NCBI RefSeq assembly: GCF_052060015.1
Contig: NZ_JBPODZ010000001.1
Span: 62,001 to 126,000 of the forward strand
Reading direction: 5' to 3'
From: Arhodomonas sp052060015
GTDB lineage: Bacteria > Pseudomonadota > Gammaproteobacteria > Nitrococcales > Nitrococcaceae
Length of the DNA: 64,000 bases
In this document: positions 51,968 to 61,489 of the stretch, piece by piece
Layout: each line of letters starts with the position of its first letter
How positions within the stretch are numbered: position 1 is the first letter of the stretch
Position numbers and translations under genes: made by a program
Notes under the pieces: model-generated
Told to the model about the DNA's origin: nothing
The model's database searches: none
What the model saw: only the letters and a program-made list of their open reading frames with translations

Positions 51968-53338
51968 ATGAATGATGTCCGTGCGGGATGGGCACAGCAG
52001 CTCCGTCGGCTGACTAACGGCGACGGTCTGCGCGCACAACTCATCCGGGGCGGCATCGGCAGCCTGGTGATCAAGGCCGGGCACGCGGTGCTCGCGTTTC
52101 TCGTGGCGGTGGCGCTGGCGCGTACGCTGGGGCCGGAGGGCTACGGGGTCTATTCCTTCGCCCTGGCCATCCTGATGCTCACGGCCATCCCCGCCCAGGT
52201 GGGCGTGCCGCAACTAATCATCCGGGAGACCGCCAAGGCGCAGGCTGACGGCAACTACGGGCTGATGCGAGGCCTCTGGCGCTGGGGGAATGTCGCCGTT
52301 GCCTTATTCTCCCTGGCGGCTCTCGTGGTGGTGGGCGGGATACTGCTGTTCACCGACGTGGGCGGTGACGGCTCACGGGTGGCGACCCTGACCGTGGGCA
52401 TTGCCCTGATCCCGCTGATCGCCCTGGCCAATGTGCGCGGGGCCTGTCTGCGGGGTCTGCGCAAGGTGGTGCAGGGCCAATTCCCCGAGAGCATTATTCG
52501 GCCCGCGCTACTTTTGGCGCTGGTGGGTATCTGCGCCGCCTTCATCGTGTCGGAAGAGGGGATGACGGCCCAGCAGGCAATGGGGCTGTATGTGACGGCG
52601 GCGGTGATCGCATTCGTGGTCGGTGCCTGGCTGTTGCGGCGTTCGCGGCCGGCGGAACTGGCGGAAAAGCCGGAGCCGATTTATGAATTCGGTGCCTGGC
52701 GCATGGCGGTTATACCGCTCGCGCTCATTACCGGGCTCCAGTTGATCAACAACTACGCGGACCTAATCATTCTGGGTATCTTCCGCTCGGACGAGGAAGT
52801 GGGCATCTACCGCGCCGTATTTCAGGTGGCATTGCTGGTAATCTTCGGGCTGCAGGCTATGAACCAGTTGGCGCTGCCCCATATTGCGCGATTCTATCAG
52901 CGGGGCGACCAGGAGCGGCTTCAGCGACTGGCGACGACGAGTTCTCGAGCTATTTTGCTGTTGGCATTGCCGCCGGTTTCTCTCTTTATCCTATGCGGAG
53001 AAGAATTGCTGACTTTGGTGTTTGGCGACGAATATGCCGTTGGTGCGCCGGCGCTAACAATTCTTTCTCTCGGTCAACTTTTGAATGTGGTTGTTGGGCA
53101 GGTTGGCCCTCTTCTTAATATGACCGGGCATGAACGAGATGTTATGCAGGGGTTTACTGGTGCCGCATTAATAAACTTAGTGTCCAACTTTGTCATGATC
53201 CCATTTATTGGAATGGCTGGCGCCGCCACTGCTACCGTCATCTCTCTTGTTTGGCTGAAGTTTTACTTAAGATTTAAAGTTAAAAAGAACCTTGGTATTG
53301 AGACGCTCGTAATTGGCGCCAAGAGAAAATTTCAATAA
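51968..53338 (+). CDS. Oligosaccharide flippase, Wzx type
   Basis: 456 residues from the ATG at 51968. About 14 helices; the opening GGIGSLVIKAGHAVLAFLVAVALARTLGPEGYGVYSFA is split here as the family start, and the ARTLGPEGYGVYSFA string is diagnostic of polysaccharide exporters. Late motif GDEYAVGAPALTILSLGQL. It flips lipid-linked repeat units to the periplasm. GC content falls sharply in the last third, leading into the AT-rich next gene. Confidence 0.9.
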   Translation: MNDVRAGWAQQLRRLTNGDGLRAQLIRGGIGSLVIKAGHAVLAFLVAVALARTLGPEGYGVYSFALAILMLTAIPAQVGVPQLIIRETAKAQADGNYGLMRGLWRWGNVAVALFSLAALVVVGGILLFTDVGGDGSRVATLTVGIALIPLIALANVRGACLRGLRKVVQGQFPESIIRPALLLALVGICAAFIVSEEGMTAQQAMGLYVTAAVIAFVVGAWLLRRSRPAELAEKPEPIYEFGAWRMAVIPLALITGLQLINNYADLIILGIFRSDEEVGIYRAVFQVALLVIFGLQAMNQLALPHIARFYQRGDQERLQRLATTSSRAILLLALPPVSLFILCGEELLTLVFGDEYAVGAPALTILSLGQLLNVVVGQVGPLLNMTGHERDVMQGFTGAALINLVSNFVMIPFIGMAGAATATVISLVWLKFYLRFKVKKNLGIETLVIGAKRKFQ

Positions 53339-53402
53339 GCCACTAAATATTTATTTTTCAGCAATTGGATGTTCTAACTGACTTGATTAAGTTCGGCAAT
53401 TT

Positions 53403-54224
53403 ATGAGTAACTTACTTGTTCATTGGTCATCAACGGCTGAGACGCGTACTAATTTCGGTGATGCGCTTAATCGTCCACTTATAGAGAAGCTTACATCATG
53501 TTCCGTGTCGCATGCGGGTAGACCGTTCGCTTTTCGGTCGCCTTTCAAGCCGATTCTCGTTGGAATGGGCAGTATACTTGAGTCTGCAAAGTTTATAGAG
53601 AGAGTCAGCGGCCGAAATGTTTTTGTCTGGGGCGCGGGTTCAAAGGGATTGTTAAATTCTTGTTCTCACCTTGGAAAAGCTGAGATTTGCTCGGTGCGAG
53701 GTCCTCTTACAAGAAGTCTACTGTTGCGACTAGGTGTCAAGGCAGTTCCTGAGATATATGGTGATCCAGCATTGCTGGTTCCTTACCTTTGGGATGAGGT
53801 TGAGGTGGACTCAAGGCATGGCCCGGTTCTTGTTATCCCGCATTATAAAGAATTGGATTTAGCAAGGAAGGTGTTTACTGAGCGTGATTCAGGGGTATTT
53901 GAAATATTGGATCCCAGGTCCCCAATTGCTTTCGTAATTAAAGCTGTTGCTGGTTCTTCTGCCGTGCTTTCCTCGTCGCTCCATGGTTTGATATTGGCCG
54001 ACGCTTATGGTGTCAGGAGCTCCTGGTTGAGCTTTAGTGATCGGCTCGGAGGGGGCGACTTTAAGTTTGATGACCATCATTTGGGAATCTGGGGGCGAAA
54101 GAGGAGAAAGTTTGTTGTTAGGGGAATGAAGGATGTCGACTGTGCCGCGGCCAATGTTGAACGTCCCCCGCGTGTTGATATTAATCCTATTATTAATAGT
54201 TTTCCCTTTCGGTTGGTGTCTTAA
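53403..54224 (+). CDS. Polysaccharide pyruvyl transferase family protein
   Basis: 273 residues. Family pieces: NFGDALNRPLIEKL at the start, CSVRGPLTRSLLLRLG and IYGDPALLVPYLW in the middle, SSSLHGLILADAYGVRSSW near 200. These proteins add ketal-pyruvate to sugars or act as related transferases. Codons are much AT-richer than in the surrounding genes, suggesting separate acquisition. Confidence 0.82.
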   Translation: MSNLLVHWSSTAETRTNFGDALNRPLIEKLTSCSVSHAGRPFAFRSPFKPILVGMGSILESAKFIERVSGRNVFVWGAGSKGLLNSCSHLGKAEICSVRGPLTRSLLLRLGVKAVPEIYGDPALLVPYLWDEVEVDSRHGPVLVIPHYKELDLARKVFTERDSGVFEILDPRSPIAFVIKAVAGSSAVLSSSLHGLILADAYGVRSSWLSFSDRLGGGDFKFDDHHLGIWGRKRRKFVVRGMKDVDCAAANVERPPRVDINPIINSFPFRLVS

Positions 54225-54244
54225 TCTTGGAAGGCGTGTCTTTC

Positions 54245-55204
54245 ATGGACGCTTCTTCGCCCTATAATCGAGACTTCGTTAAGCGAGTTTCAGTAGTAAT
54301 CCCCTCGTACCGGCGCCACGAAGAAGTAGTACGCGCGGTAAGAAGCGCGCTGGACCAGACGCTGCCACCCATGGAAGTGATCGTCTCCAACGACGGCCCG
54401 GATGCTGAAAAAGATCGTCTGCTGTCTGCGCTGGATGATGAGCGGGTTCGTTTCCTCGAAGCTCCGCGTCGGGGCAATGCCTCCGCAACACGGAATTACG
54501 GGATTTGGCGGGCGAAGGGGGACTGGGTGGCGCTGCTGGATGACGACGATGTATGGCTGCCGCGTAAGCTTGCGGTGCAATTTGCGGTGCTTGGAGAGGC
54601 AAGCCTACGCGAAGCGATTGTGGTCGGTCGAGAGGCGGTTTATTACAACGGCCGTCATTTTTTTGACAGGCCTCGGAAAGCTGTTCCTTTGGGTCTGCCG
54701 ATAGATCACCTTCTTTTTTGTGGCTATGGCGGAGTTAATACCTCCACGGTGCTTGCACCTACGGGCGTTTTCCGCGAATACGCCTTTGAGGAAGACTACG
54801 AGGTTCAGGAAGATATAAGCTGGATGCTTCATGCCGGCCAGGTGCTGCCAGTGATCGTGGCCAATGAGGTTGTGTGTGAGCGCCATCTGAGGCCGGGTGA
54901 GGGGCTGAGCCGTCCGGGTGGGGCCTTATTCAGCCGCAGGTGGTATGAGGACCACCGTCATCTGATGAGTGCAGCAGCCCGTACGGGTTTTCTTACTCGA
55001 ACTTTGAGTAAACAAGCGGCCTGTGATCGAAAAGCCGAAATGCTTCCATGGCTATTCAAAGAATTGCGTGCCCACGGGAAACTTTCGGCGGGGAGCGTTT
55101 GGGTATTGGGGCGGCCCTGGATCATCCCACGTCGCGTAAGATTTTTTATCCGAAGTATCGTCAGTATCGTCAATGGATTAGGACGTCGCACGGACACCTT
55201 TTGA
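54245..55204 (+). CDS. Glycosyltransferase family 2
   Basis: 319 residues from the ATG at 54245, with GGAAGG ~10 bp before; a TTG at 54227 is the alternative. GT-A motifs: VSVVIPSYRRHEEVVRAV, EVIVSNDGPD, and the metal site WVALLDDDDVWLP. Transfers a sugar from a nucleotide donor to the growing EPS unit. Confidence 0.9.
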   Translation: MDASSPYNRDFVKRVSVVIPSYRRHEEVVRAVRSALDQTLPPMEVIVSNDGPDAEKDRLLSALDDERVRFLEAPRRGNASATRNYGIWRAKGDWVALLDDDDVWLPRKLAVQFAVLGEASLREAIVVGREAVYYNGRHFFDRPRKAVPLGLPIDHLLFCGYGGVNTSTVLAPTGVFREYAFEEDYEVQEDISWMLHAGQVLPVIVANEVVCERHLRPGEGLSRPGGALFSRRWYEDHRHLMSAAARTGFLTRTLSKQAACDRKAEMLPWLFKELRAHGKLSAGSVWVLGRPWIIPRRVRFFIRSIVSIVNGLGRRTDTF

Positions 55205-55250
55205 GGACATCGATGATAATAATGGAAGGGAATGCAAGCGGAGATTCACG

Positions 55251-56714
55251 ATGAGCCCGTGGCTTCGGCGGCCAAGGGGATCACCGTTCGTCGCCATGAC
55301 GCTCGCCGAGAGAGGCTGCGTCTTGGTTCTGCTCGTGATAATGGCTGTGGTGACCTTGCCATACTCGTTGATGTCAGCAGAGGGCAGCCGGATGGTCTTG
55401 TATGGTGCGTTTAGTGCGTACCTTATGGCATTAGCCTTGCCATTTACGCTGGCGCGTCCGCGACCATCGTTCTTCCACCCCTTGATGTTCTACGTGCTTT
55501 GGGTGGGTGTGATGGGCCTTCTGAAAGGCGGGGTAGTCTTGCCCGCAGTTGGCCTTGATTATCACGTGGCTTTACGCGCGACCGGATCCGAGCTCAACGC
55601 CGTCGTCGCGACGTCGTTCCTGCTCGAGGCGATGGCGATAGTCAGTCTTGTCATCGGGTATGCTATTTGTCCTCGGATTTCCGTGCCGGTGCTTTCGGAG
55701 CGGCGTGCTAGGGCGCCCGCACTCAAGTCAGCGATGTGGGTAGGATTAGCGGGCTGTGGCGTGCTGACTCTGGCGACTATCGGTGGCGGCCTAGATCAGG
55801 TGCTGATGCAGCGCGGTCTCCCGTCCGATGAAAGGATAGGCGCGCAAATCGGATCGCACTGGAATCTGCTTGCGAGCATTGGTGTGATGGCGCCGTTGGC
55901 GTGGATTGCATGCGATGGGCGGGCGGTGCGCCGACCGGTGTTTTGGGTTCTCGTGCTCGCGGCGCTAGCATTCAAATTCGCCGCGACGGGGTCAAGGGGC
56001 GGAACGATTGGCCCGCTGATCATGATCGGAGCGGTATGGATGCTGCATTATCAGAAAGTGCCCTATAAAGCGATTGCCGTCGGCGCGGTCGTCTCCCTGA
56101 TTACAATTGGTGGTCTTGGAGAGTTTCGTACAGCGACTATGCGCGCGGATGCACTGGATGCGGTGGCACTGGAATTTGGAATTGCTGAGGCGGTGGAGGC
56201 TTCCGTATCTGAGATGCAGCGGTTAGCGGGTGCGAACAACGGGCAGTTGGCGGTGCTTGGCGCCGTTCCGGAACGCGTGCCCTATCTGTATGGCGAGTCC
56301 TACCTTTCAATCCCGTTCGTAATTATCCCTAGCGCTCTGTGGGGAGAGAAGCCGCCTGCAGTAGGTCGGATGAATTCAACCCAAATATTCGGTAATCCAC
56401 TGAATACAATTCCGGCGGGGCCGGTCGGGGAGGCATATTGGAATTTTTCGTATCCGGGCGTTTTTATTCTTTTTCTTGTCTATGGCGTGATCATGAAGGT
56501 GGCGGTGCTGTTATACAAGGCAAATCCACGGAATCCCGTAGTGATTATCGGGTTTATTTGCTTAATCTTTTATTTCCAGCCAAACTCCGATCATGTATAC
56601 AGCTTTGTGCACGGCTTCTTCCCGGCTGTACTCATACTGATGACCTATTTCATAGGATCAGCGAAGCGACATAGAGTCTTGCCGAGGCGAGATTGGCATA
56701 TGCAAGGGGTATAA
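55251..56714 (+). CDS. O-antigen/EPS polymerase, Wzy-like
   Basis: 487 residues with about 11 hydrophobic segments and a large periplasmic loop around 300-370 (LFGESYLSIPFVI-like region with GESYLSIPFVIIPSALWG). The AATGSRGGTIGPL motif near 245 is typical of Wzy-type ligases/polymerases. No strict family signature exists; the call rests on topology and its place between glycosyltransferases. Confidence 0.72.
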   Translation: MSPWLRRPRGSPFVAMTLAERGCVLVLLVIMAVVTLPYSLMSAEGSRMVLYGAFSAYLMALALPFTLARPRPSFFHPLMFYVLWVGVMGLLKGGVVLPAVGLDYHVALRATGSELNAVVATSFLLEAMAIVSLVIGYAICPRISVPVLSERRARAPALKSAMWVGLAGCGVLTLATIGGGLDQVLMQRGLPSDERIGAQIGSHWNLLASIGVMAPLAWIACDGRAVRRPVFWVLVLAALAFKFAATGSRGGTIGPLIMIGAVWMLHYQKVPYKAIAVGAVVSLITIGGLGEFRTATMRADALDAVALEFGIAEAVEASVSEMQRLAGANNGQLAVLGAVPERVPYLYGESYLSIPFVIIPSALWGEKPPAVGRMNSTQIFGNPLNTIPAGPVGEAYWNFSYPGVFILFLVYGVIMKVAVLLYKANPRNPVVIIGFICLIFYFQPNSDHVYSFVHGFFPAVLILMTYFIGSAKRHRVLPRRDWHMQGV

Positions 56715-56728
56715 AAAGAGTGACCAGA

Positions 56729-57889
56729 ATGATTGCTTATATAAGCAATCCTCGCGGATTGACCGGAGGTCCGAGGCGGCTGTTGAGCCTCGCCAGTGCT
56801 GCGCGTAAGGAAGGTGTGGAGGCTGTGATCGCGACAAGCTGGGACACTGACCTGCGGCGCGCTGCACAAGAGATGGGGTGTCCGGTAATTGAGGTCGGGA
56901 CGGGTGAAGTATTGTCGCGTCGGGGCGGTGTATTGCTCAAGGGCAGCATACTATTCCGTTTGCAGGTTGTTGCCAATTTGCTTCGCCAGAACATTAGGGT
57001 TTGGCGCATCATCAATGGGTACGGAGGCGAGGTTGTATGGATCCGGTCTAGCAAGGGGTTCGCGTTTGCCGGTTTAGGTGTTGTGCTGAGCGGGAAGCCC
57101 ATTGTGTGGGATATAGACGGCGAGCCGAGAACGACAGGGCTGGTCGCGGTGCTGCTCCGCCTGGGGTTGGCTTGGTCGTCGCGAGTTATTCTGCAATATC
57201 GAGCTGCCGCCGATGCTATTTTCGGCGATAAGGCGGCTGCGCGATATAAAAAGAAGATTAGGGGCCTCGTTCCGGGGATTCGGCTGGAAGTCCTTCCCAG
57301 AAAGGATTGGGATGACCTGGAGCGCGCGGGACAGAAACGGCCACTCAGGATTATTCAGGTTGGAGCACTGTGCGAGAACAAGAACCAAACTTGGACCGTT
57401 TGTGCGTTAGGGGAGCTGGCTTCCGGGACGGGTCAATTCGAGGTGCGCTTCGTGGGTGGGACGTTGGAGGCAGCTTACGAGACGCGAGTGCGCGAAGACA
57501 TCACCGCACAGGGCCTGGATGAGGTAGTGCGTTTTGAAGGCTGGCGTGACGATGTACACCAGCTTATGTCCGAGGCTGATTTGCTCGTGATGCCTTCGAA
57601 GGATGAGGGTGTCCCGAACGCCGTACAGGAGGCTATGGCGATTGGCCTTCCCGTTATGGTGAGTGATCGTGGCGGAATGCCTGAGATCGTGCAACATGGT
57701 CAAACGGGCTGGATCCTGCCGTTGAATGATCCGGCAGCGTGGTCGCTCCAGATTCAGGAGTGCCTTAAATCTCGCGAACTTTGTAGCCGCATAGGCCGGA
57801 ATGCGTCGGAGTATGCCAAGGCGCATTTTTCCGTGGAAGCGTGGGGCCGTGAATATTGCGAACTAATTCGTGCCGCTATTAAGCCGTAA
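56729..57889 (+). CDS. Glycosyltransferase family 4
   Basis: 386 residues from the ATG at 56729 (a GTG at 56720 is possible). N-terminal acceptor part ISNPRGLTGGPRRLL; donor-site motifs RIIQVGALCENKNQ and MPSKDEGVPNAVQEAMAIG (E-x7-E). Uses a nucleotide sugar in EPS assembly. Ends 472 bp before the next intact gene, a gap occupied by a decayed asparagine synthetase end. Confidence 0.9.
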   Translation: MIAYISNPRGLTGGPRRLLSLASAARKEGVEAVIATSWDTDLRRAAQEMGCPVIEVGTGEVLSRRGGVLLKGSILFRLQVVANLLRQNIRVWRIINGYGGEVVWIRSSKGFAFAGLGVVLSGKPIVWDIDGEPRTTGLVAVLLRLGLAWSSRVILQYRAAADAIFGDKAAARYKKKIRGLVPGIRLEVLPRKDWDDLERAGQKRPLRIIQVGALCENKNQTWTVCALGELASGTGQFEVRFVGGTLEAAYETRVREDITAQGLDEVVRFEGWRDDVHQLMSEADLLVMPSKDEGVPNAVQEAMAIGLPVMVSDRGGMPEIVQHGQTGWILPLNDPAAWSLQIQECLKSRELCSRIGRNASEYAKAHFSVEAWGREYCELIRAAIKP

Positions 57890-58147
57890 GGACGATTCCT
57901 TTCCGCTAAAGAGGTGTGTGTCGCGGGGGCGGCGACCGTTTGTTGAGTTGGTGCGGTGTGTAGGTGTACGGAGACCGTCCGGGCAGGGGGTTATGGCGGT
58001 GGGGGCGACTCTCGGTCGCTACTGTATTTTCCGCGGGGGCCTTGCGTTCCGGAATGGTTGAGGGCGGCTACCGCATTCATGCCATCGTACGAGATTTATC
58101 AGCTGACGCGGATAGCAGGTCTACTGCGCTAGGTGCTGAATGGCTAG
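57890..58147. other. Gap without recognisable gene
   Basis: 258 bp after the glycosyltransferase. Short open frames exist but none shows a known protein or ribosome site. It may be further decayed DNA belonging to the asparagine synthetase remnant that follows. Confidence 0.4.
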
Positions 58148-58356
58148 GTGCCGCGGGAGCTGATGGATCGGCGCAAGATCGGCTTCGGCGTGCTCAGCAA
58201 GCATTGGTTGCGCGGTCCCCTTCGGGAGTGGGAAGAGGAGCTGCTGGGCGAGCGACGGTTGCGGAACGAAGGTTTCTTTGACCTCGCCGCATCCACGGGA
58301 TGTGGGAGGTGCGCGTCTCCGAAATGTTCTAGATGTGGTTGAGAGAATGGCGCTAA
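58148..58356 (+). pseudogene. Asparagine synthetase (AsnB) 3' remnant
   Basis: VPRELMDRRKIGFGV then HWLRGPLREWEEELLGERRL and NEGFFD, the C-terminal part of glutamine-hydrolysing asparagine synthetase. The frame is lost after about 58285. In another frame the last codons read MF, amber, MWLREWR, stop, resembling the usual MFQxWLE ending with CAG changed to TAG. Only ~70 codons remain. AsnB homologues are common in polysaccharide loci. The DUF262 gene starts 4 bp later. Confidence 0.72.
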
Positions 58357-58360
58357 AGGG

Positions 58361-60289
58361 ATGAGTGAACTGATAACCTTAGAAGAACTGTTCCAAGAGC
58401 ATGGAGAAGATCGTTTCTTCCAGGTCCCCGATTACCAGCGGAGCTATTCCTGGGAGAACGAACACCGAGAGGATTTGCTGGAGGATATCTCCGACCTCCT
58501 GTTGCACGATGCGACGCACTTTACGGGGACGGTGGTGGCGGCGCGGCCCGATGAGCCGGATGGGACCTACCAGATAGTGGACGGTCAGCAACGGTTGACC
58601 ACCTTGGTCCTGCTCCTTGGCCGCTTAGCGTTGCGGCTTGAGGCGCTCGGAGATTCGGAGGGGGTTGGGGGCATTGATCTGGAAGAGGTGCGCGACCGTT
58701 TCATCCGTAGCAGGCAACGTGTCGGGGCTACCCGGCCGCGGCTGGAGCTGAATACGGATACGACGGCGTTATTCCGAGAGCTGTGCCTGAAGTCGGAGAT
58801 CCCGAACGAACACATCCCGCCGAGGAATAAGGCGGAGACCAACCTTTTGCAGGCTGCCCATCAGGTGGATCGATACCTGAAGGCGTATGACCGGGAGCGC
58901 CTGGAGGCGCTGCATCATGCCGTGACCCGCCGTATGGGGTTTCTCTTCTATGCCCCGCGCAACGGCACCGAAATCGGCTTGATGTTCGAGGTGATCAACA
59001 GTCGCGGTAAACCGCTAAGCGAGCTGGATAAGGTCAAGAACTTCCTCATCTACTACGCCAACCGCCACGGGATGCCGGATCTGCATGAGCAGGTGAACAA
59101 GGCGTGGGCGGGCATTCTTACCGACCTCAATGCCGTGGGAATGACCACCAACGACGAGGAGCAGATGTTTCTCCAGTCCTGCTGGGTTCCCTTCGGTGAC
59201 CCGCGGGCCCGCAAGAGCGGCCCGGTTTACGAGGGTCTCAAGGCACAGGTCGCGCAGGAGTCCCGTGAAGGGGGTTATCGTCGGTTGTCTGCATTCGTGC
59301 GGTTGCTTCGGCACGGAGCCCAGACTTTTCGCGCGCTCTACAGCCGGAAGGCGGTCTCGGAGAAGACGGCGGAATCGATCTGGCGGGAGCGTGTGTCGTT
59401 CCATCCACGGCTCGCTTCCGTGCTGCCGCTGCTCGTCGCCCTTTACTACCGGGAGAGCAATGGCGAGAGACGTGCCGTTACTCTGGAGCTCATCGAGAAG
59501 CTCAACTTCCGGTATTACGTCCTAGGCATTGCGAGCCGCTCCGATTCACGCCAGAGCGAGCTGTTTCAGCTTGCGTATGACTATTTCCACGGCGATCCCA
59601 ACGTGCCCGGTGGCGAGTTCACCACGGAGTCGCTTCAGGAGCGCCTGCGGGCGTTTGTCCGTGAGAACGCGGACCGCCGCCGGATGATCAAGAATCTGGT
59701 CCTGGAGGCTGACGAGTCCTGGGACTTCTACGAGTGGCCGGGATTGAAGTTCTTCCTCGCGAGCTACGAGCAGTCGCTCTGCGAATCGAAGCGGCACAGC
59801 AAACCACTGCCCGAGCTGCTGAGCCGGCGTGACCCGGATACGTACAACGATTTCTACCACCGCGAACACATCGTCGCGCAGAACGACCAAGAGGATATCG
59901 ACGCAGAGTCCGCTGATTACATCAAGCGCCGGCTGGGCAACTTCGTGCTGATGCGTGAAGGCACGAACAAGGCCGCCTCCGACGGACGTGCCGTCGACAA
60001 GATCCAGGACACATACGAGGCCACCGGCATGAACCGTCTGTACCAGGTTCAGGAGCTCCAGGAGTTCCTGGATCGGGCCGAGGCGTATGTCTGGAACGAA
60101 CGCGGCTGGAAGGTGGAGGCGAAGGGCTGCCGCGACCAAAGGTTGCGATACCTGATGGATCGGCGCGAGGAACACTTGGTGGCCTTCGCCTTGGAGCGCT
60201 GGCATGTGCCGGGAGCGGACCCGGAAGAGCTGCCGACCGTGCGTGTGGATTCGGTCTTCACGGACGGGGCAGTGTGGCAGCGCGCATAG
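58361..60289 (+). CDS. DUF262/DUF1524 protein, GmrSD-type nuclease family
   Basis: 642 residues. The N-terminal DUF262 domain has VPDYQRSYSWENEHREDLLEDI in two parts and the DGQQRLTTLVLLLGRL motif at ~73, linked to nucleotide hydrolysis. The C-terminal DUF1524 region has an HNH-like YHREHIVAQN near 502 and KRRLGNFVLM. Proteins of this layout include GmrSD, a type IV system cutting modified phage DNA. The HNH histidine is kept, but full metal-site integrity was not checked. It breaks up the EPS gene row and was probably acquired as a defence gene. Confidence 0.85.
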   Translation: MSELITLEELFQEHGEDRFFQVPDYQRSYSWENEHREDLLEDISDLLLHDATHFTGTVVAARPDEPDGTYQIVDGQQRLTTLVLLLGRLALRLEALGDSEGVGGIDLEEVRDRFIRSRQRVGATRPRLELNTDTTALFRELCLKSEIPNEHIPPRNKAETNLLQAAHQVDRYLKAYDRERLEALHHAVTRRMGFLFYAPRNGTEIGLMFEVINSRGKPLSELDKVKNFLIYYANRHGMPDLHEQVNKAWAGILTDLNAVGMTTNDEEQMFLQSCWVPFGDPRARKSGPVYEGLKAQVAQESREGGYRRLSAFVRLLRHGAQTFRALYSRKAVSEKTAESIWRERVSFHPRLASVLPLLVALYYRESNGERRAVTLELIEKLNFRYYVLGIASRSDSRQSELFQLAYDYFHGDPNVPGGEFTTESLQERLRAFVRENADRRRMIKNLVLEADESWDFYEWPGLKFFLASYEQSLCESKRHSKPLPELLSRRDPDTYNDFYHREHIVAQNDQEDIDAESADYIKRRLGNFVLMREGTNKAASDGRAVDKIQDTYEATGMNRLYQVQELQEFLDRAEAYVWNERGWKVEAKGCRDQRLRYLMDRREEHLVAFALERWHVPGADPEELPTVRVDSVFTDGAVWQRA

Positions 60290-60291
60290 GG

Positions 60292-61413
60292 ATGCCGGAG
60301 ACTGTTGCCTTTGCGGCCAACCGCGGCTACGCCCTTACCAGCTCTCGGGAGGCGATCATTCGTCGCTTCTTGGAGGGCGGCTGGCGTGTGGTTCTGGCTA
60401 CCGCTGATGATGAGGAAGCGCGGTATCTGGCCGGCCTGGGTGCCGTGCTGGAGCCGGTTTCCTTCAATCGAGGCGGCCTTGCTCCGGGCACCGACTGGCG
60501 CGCTTGGTGGCGGATGCGGGCGATTTATCGCCAGTGGCGGCCGACGCTGGCGCACCACTTCCACGCTAAGCCGGTGATGGTCGGTACTCTGGCTGCGCGG
60601 CAGGTGCTTGGGTCTGCGCCGGCGGTGGTCAATACCATCACCGGCCTTGGGCATGCCTTTATTACTGGCGGTGTAGTCGCACGGTTGGCCGGGCTGGGCT
60701 ACCGGGCGGCCCTCCCTCGTAGCGATGTGACGATTTTCCAGAACCGGGACGACCGGCAGCTCTTCCTTGACCGCGGCTGGGTGCCGCAGGAGCGGGCGCG
60801 TTTGATCGGGGGCTCCGGCATCGACCTGGACCGGTTTGGGTACATTGATCGGGCGGGCCGTCAGACTGCTCCGGTGGTCATCATGATGGGCCGATTGCTG
60901 GGCCAGAAGGGCATCCCGGAGTTTGCCGAGGTGGCGCGCCGTGTCCGGGAGCGGTGGCCGGGGGTGCGCTTCCTCCTGGCCGGTGAGGAAGAGCCGGACC
61001 ATCCCGATGGGCTGACAGCGGAGTGGATCCGCGAGCAGGGCAGTGTTGAATACCTGGGGCGCCTGGCCGATGTGGGACCTCGGTTGGCGGAGGCGGATCT
61101 GATGCTCTTTCCTTCCTACTACCGCGAGGGCGTGCCCCGGGCGGTGATGGAGGCGGCCGCCACCGGGCTGCCCACCGTGGCCTTTGATGTCCCGGGCGTT
61201 CGCGAGGCGGTGCGCGATGGCGAGACCGGCTATCTGGTTCCGGATCGGAACGTGGATGCCCTGCATGCCCGGGTGGTCCAGCTCCTGGAAGACGAGGAAA
61301 AGCGCCTGACTTTGGGGCAAGCTGCCCGCCAGTTGGCCGAGGAGGCCTTCGATATCCGCGCCATCCAGGAGCAGTACTGGAATATCTATCGGGAATTCGG
61401 GGGGCCCGCATGA
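60292..61413 (+). CDS. Glycosyltransferase family 4
   Basis: 373 residues from the ATG at 60292, directly after the DUF262 stop; a GTG at 60274 would overlap it. N-terminus MPETVAFAANRGYALTSSRE; acceptor part HFHAKPVMVGTLAARQ; donor site VVIMMGRLLGQKGIPEF and PSYYREGVPRAVMEAAATG (E-x7-E). Resembles galactosyl- or N-acetylhexosaminyl-transferases of EPS clusters. Its last 30 codons reappear at 62992-63082. Confidence 0.9.
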   Translation: MPETVAFAANRGYALTSSREAIIRRFLEGGWRVVLATADDEEARYLAGLGAVLEPVSFNRGGLAPGTDWRAWWRMRAIYRQWRPTLAHHFHAKPVMVGTLAARQVLGSAPAVVNTITGLGHAFITGGVVARLAGLGYRAALPRSDVTIFQNRDDRQLFLDRGWVPQERARLIGGSGIDLDRFGYIDRAGRQTAPVVIMMGRLLGQKGIPEFAEVARRVRERWPGVRFLLAGEEEPDHPDGLTAEWIREQGSVEYLGRLADVGPRLAEADLMLFPSYYREGVPRAVMEAAATGLPTVAFDVPGVREAVRDGETGYLVPDRNVDALHARVVQLLEDEEKRLTLGQAARQLAEEAFDIRAIQEQYWNIYREFGGPA

Positions 61414-61474
61414 GGGGCTTCTTGGGGTCTGTGGCAGGTTGATCGGAAGTGATTGAAGGGTTGTCAGGGAAGGC

Positions 61475-61489
61475 TTATCATAATGATAA
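61475..61489. promoter_or_regulatory. Palindrome at the start of the toxin-antitoxin-chaperone operon
   Basis: TTATCAT-A-ATGATAA, a perfect 7-bp inverted repeat overlapping the proposed ATG of the toxin gene. Fits an autorepression operator bound by the MqsA-like antitoxin. Confidence 0.4.
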
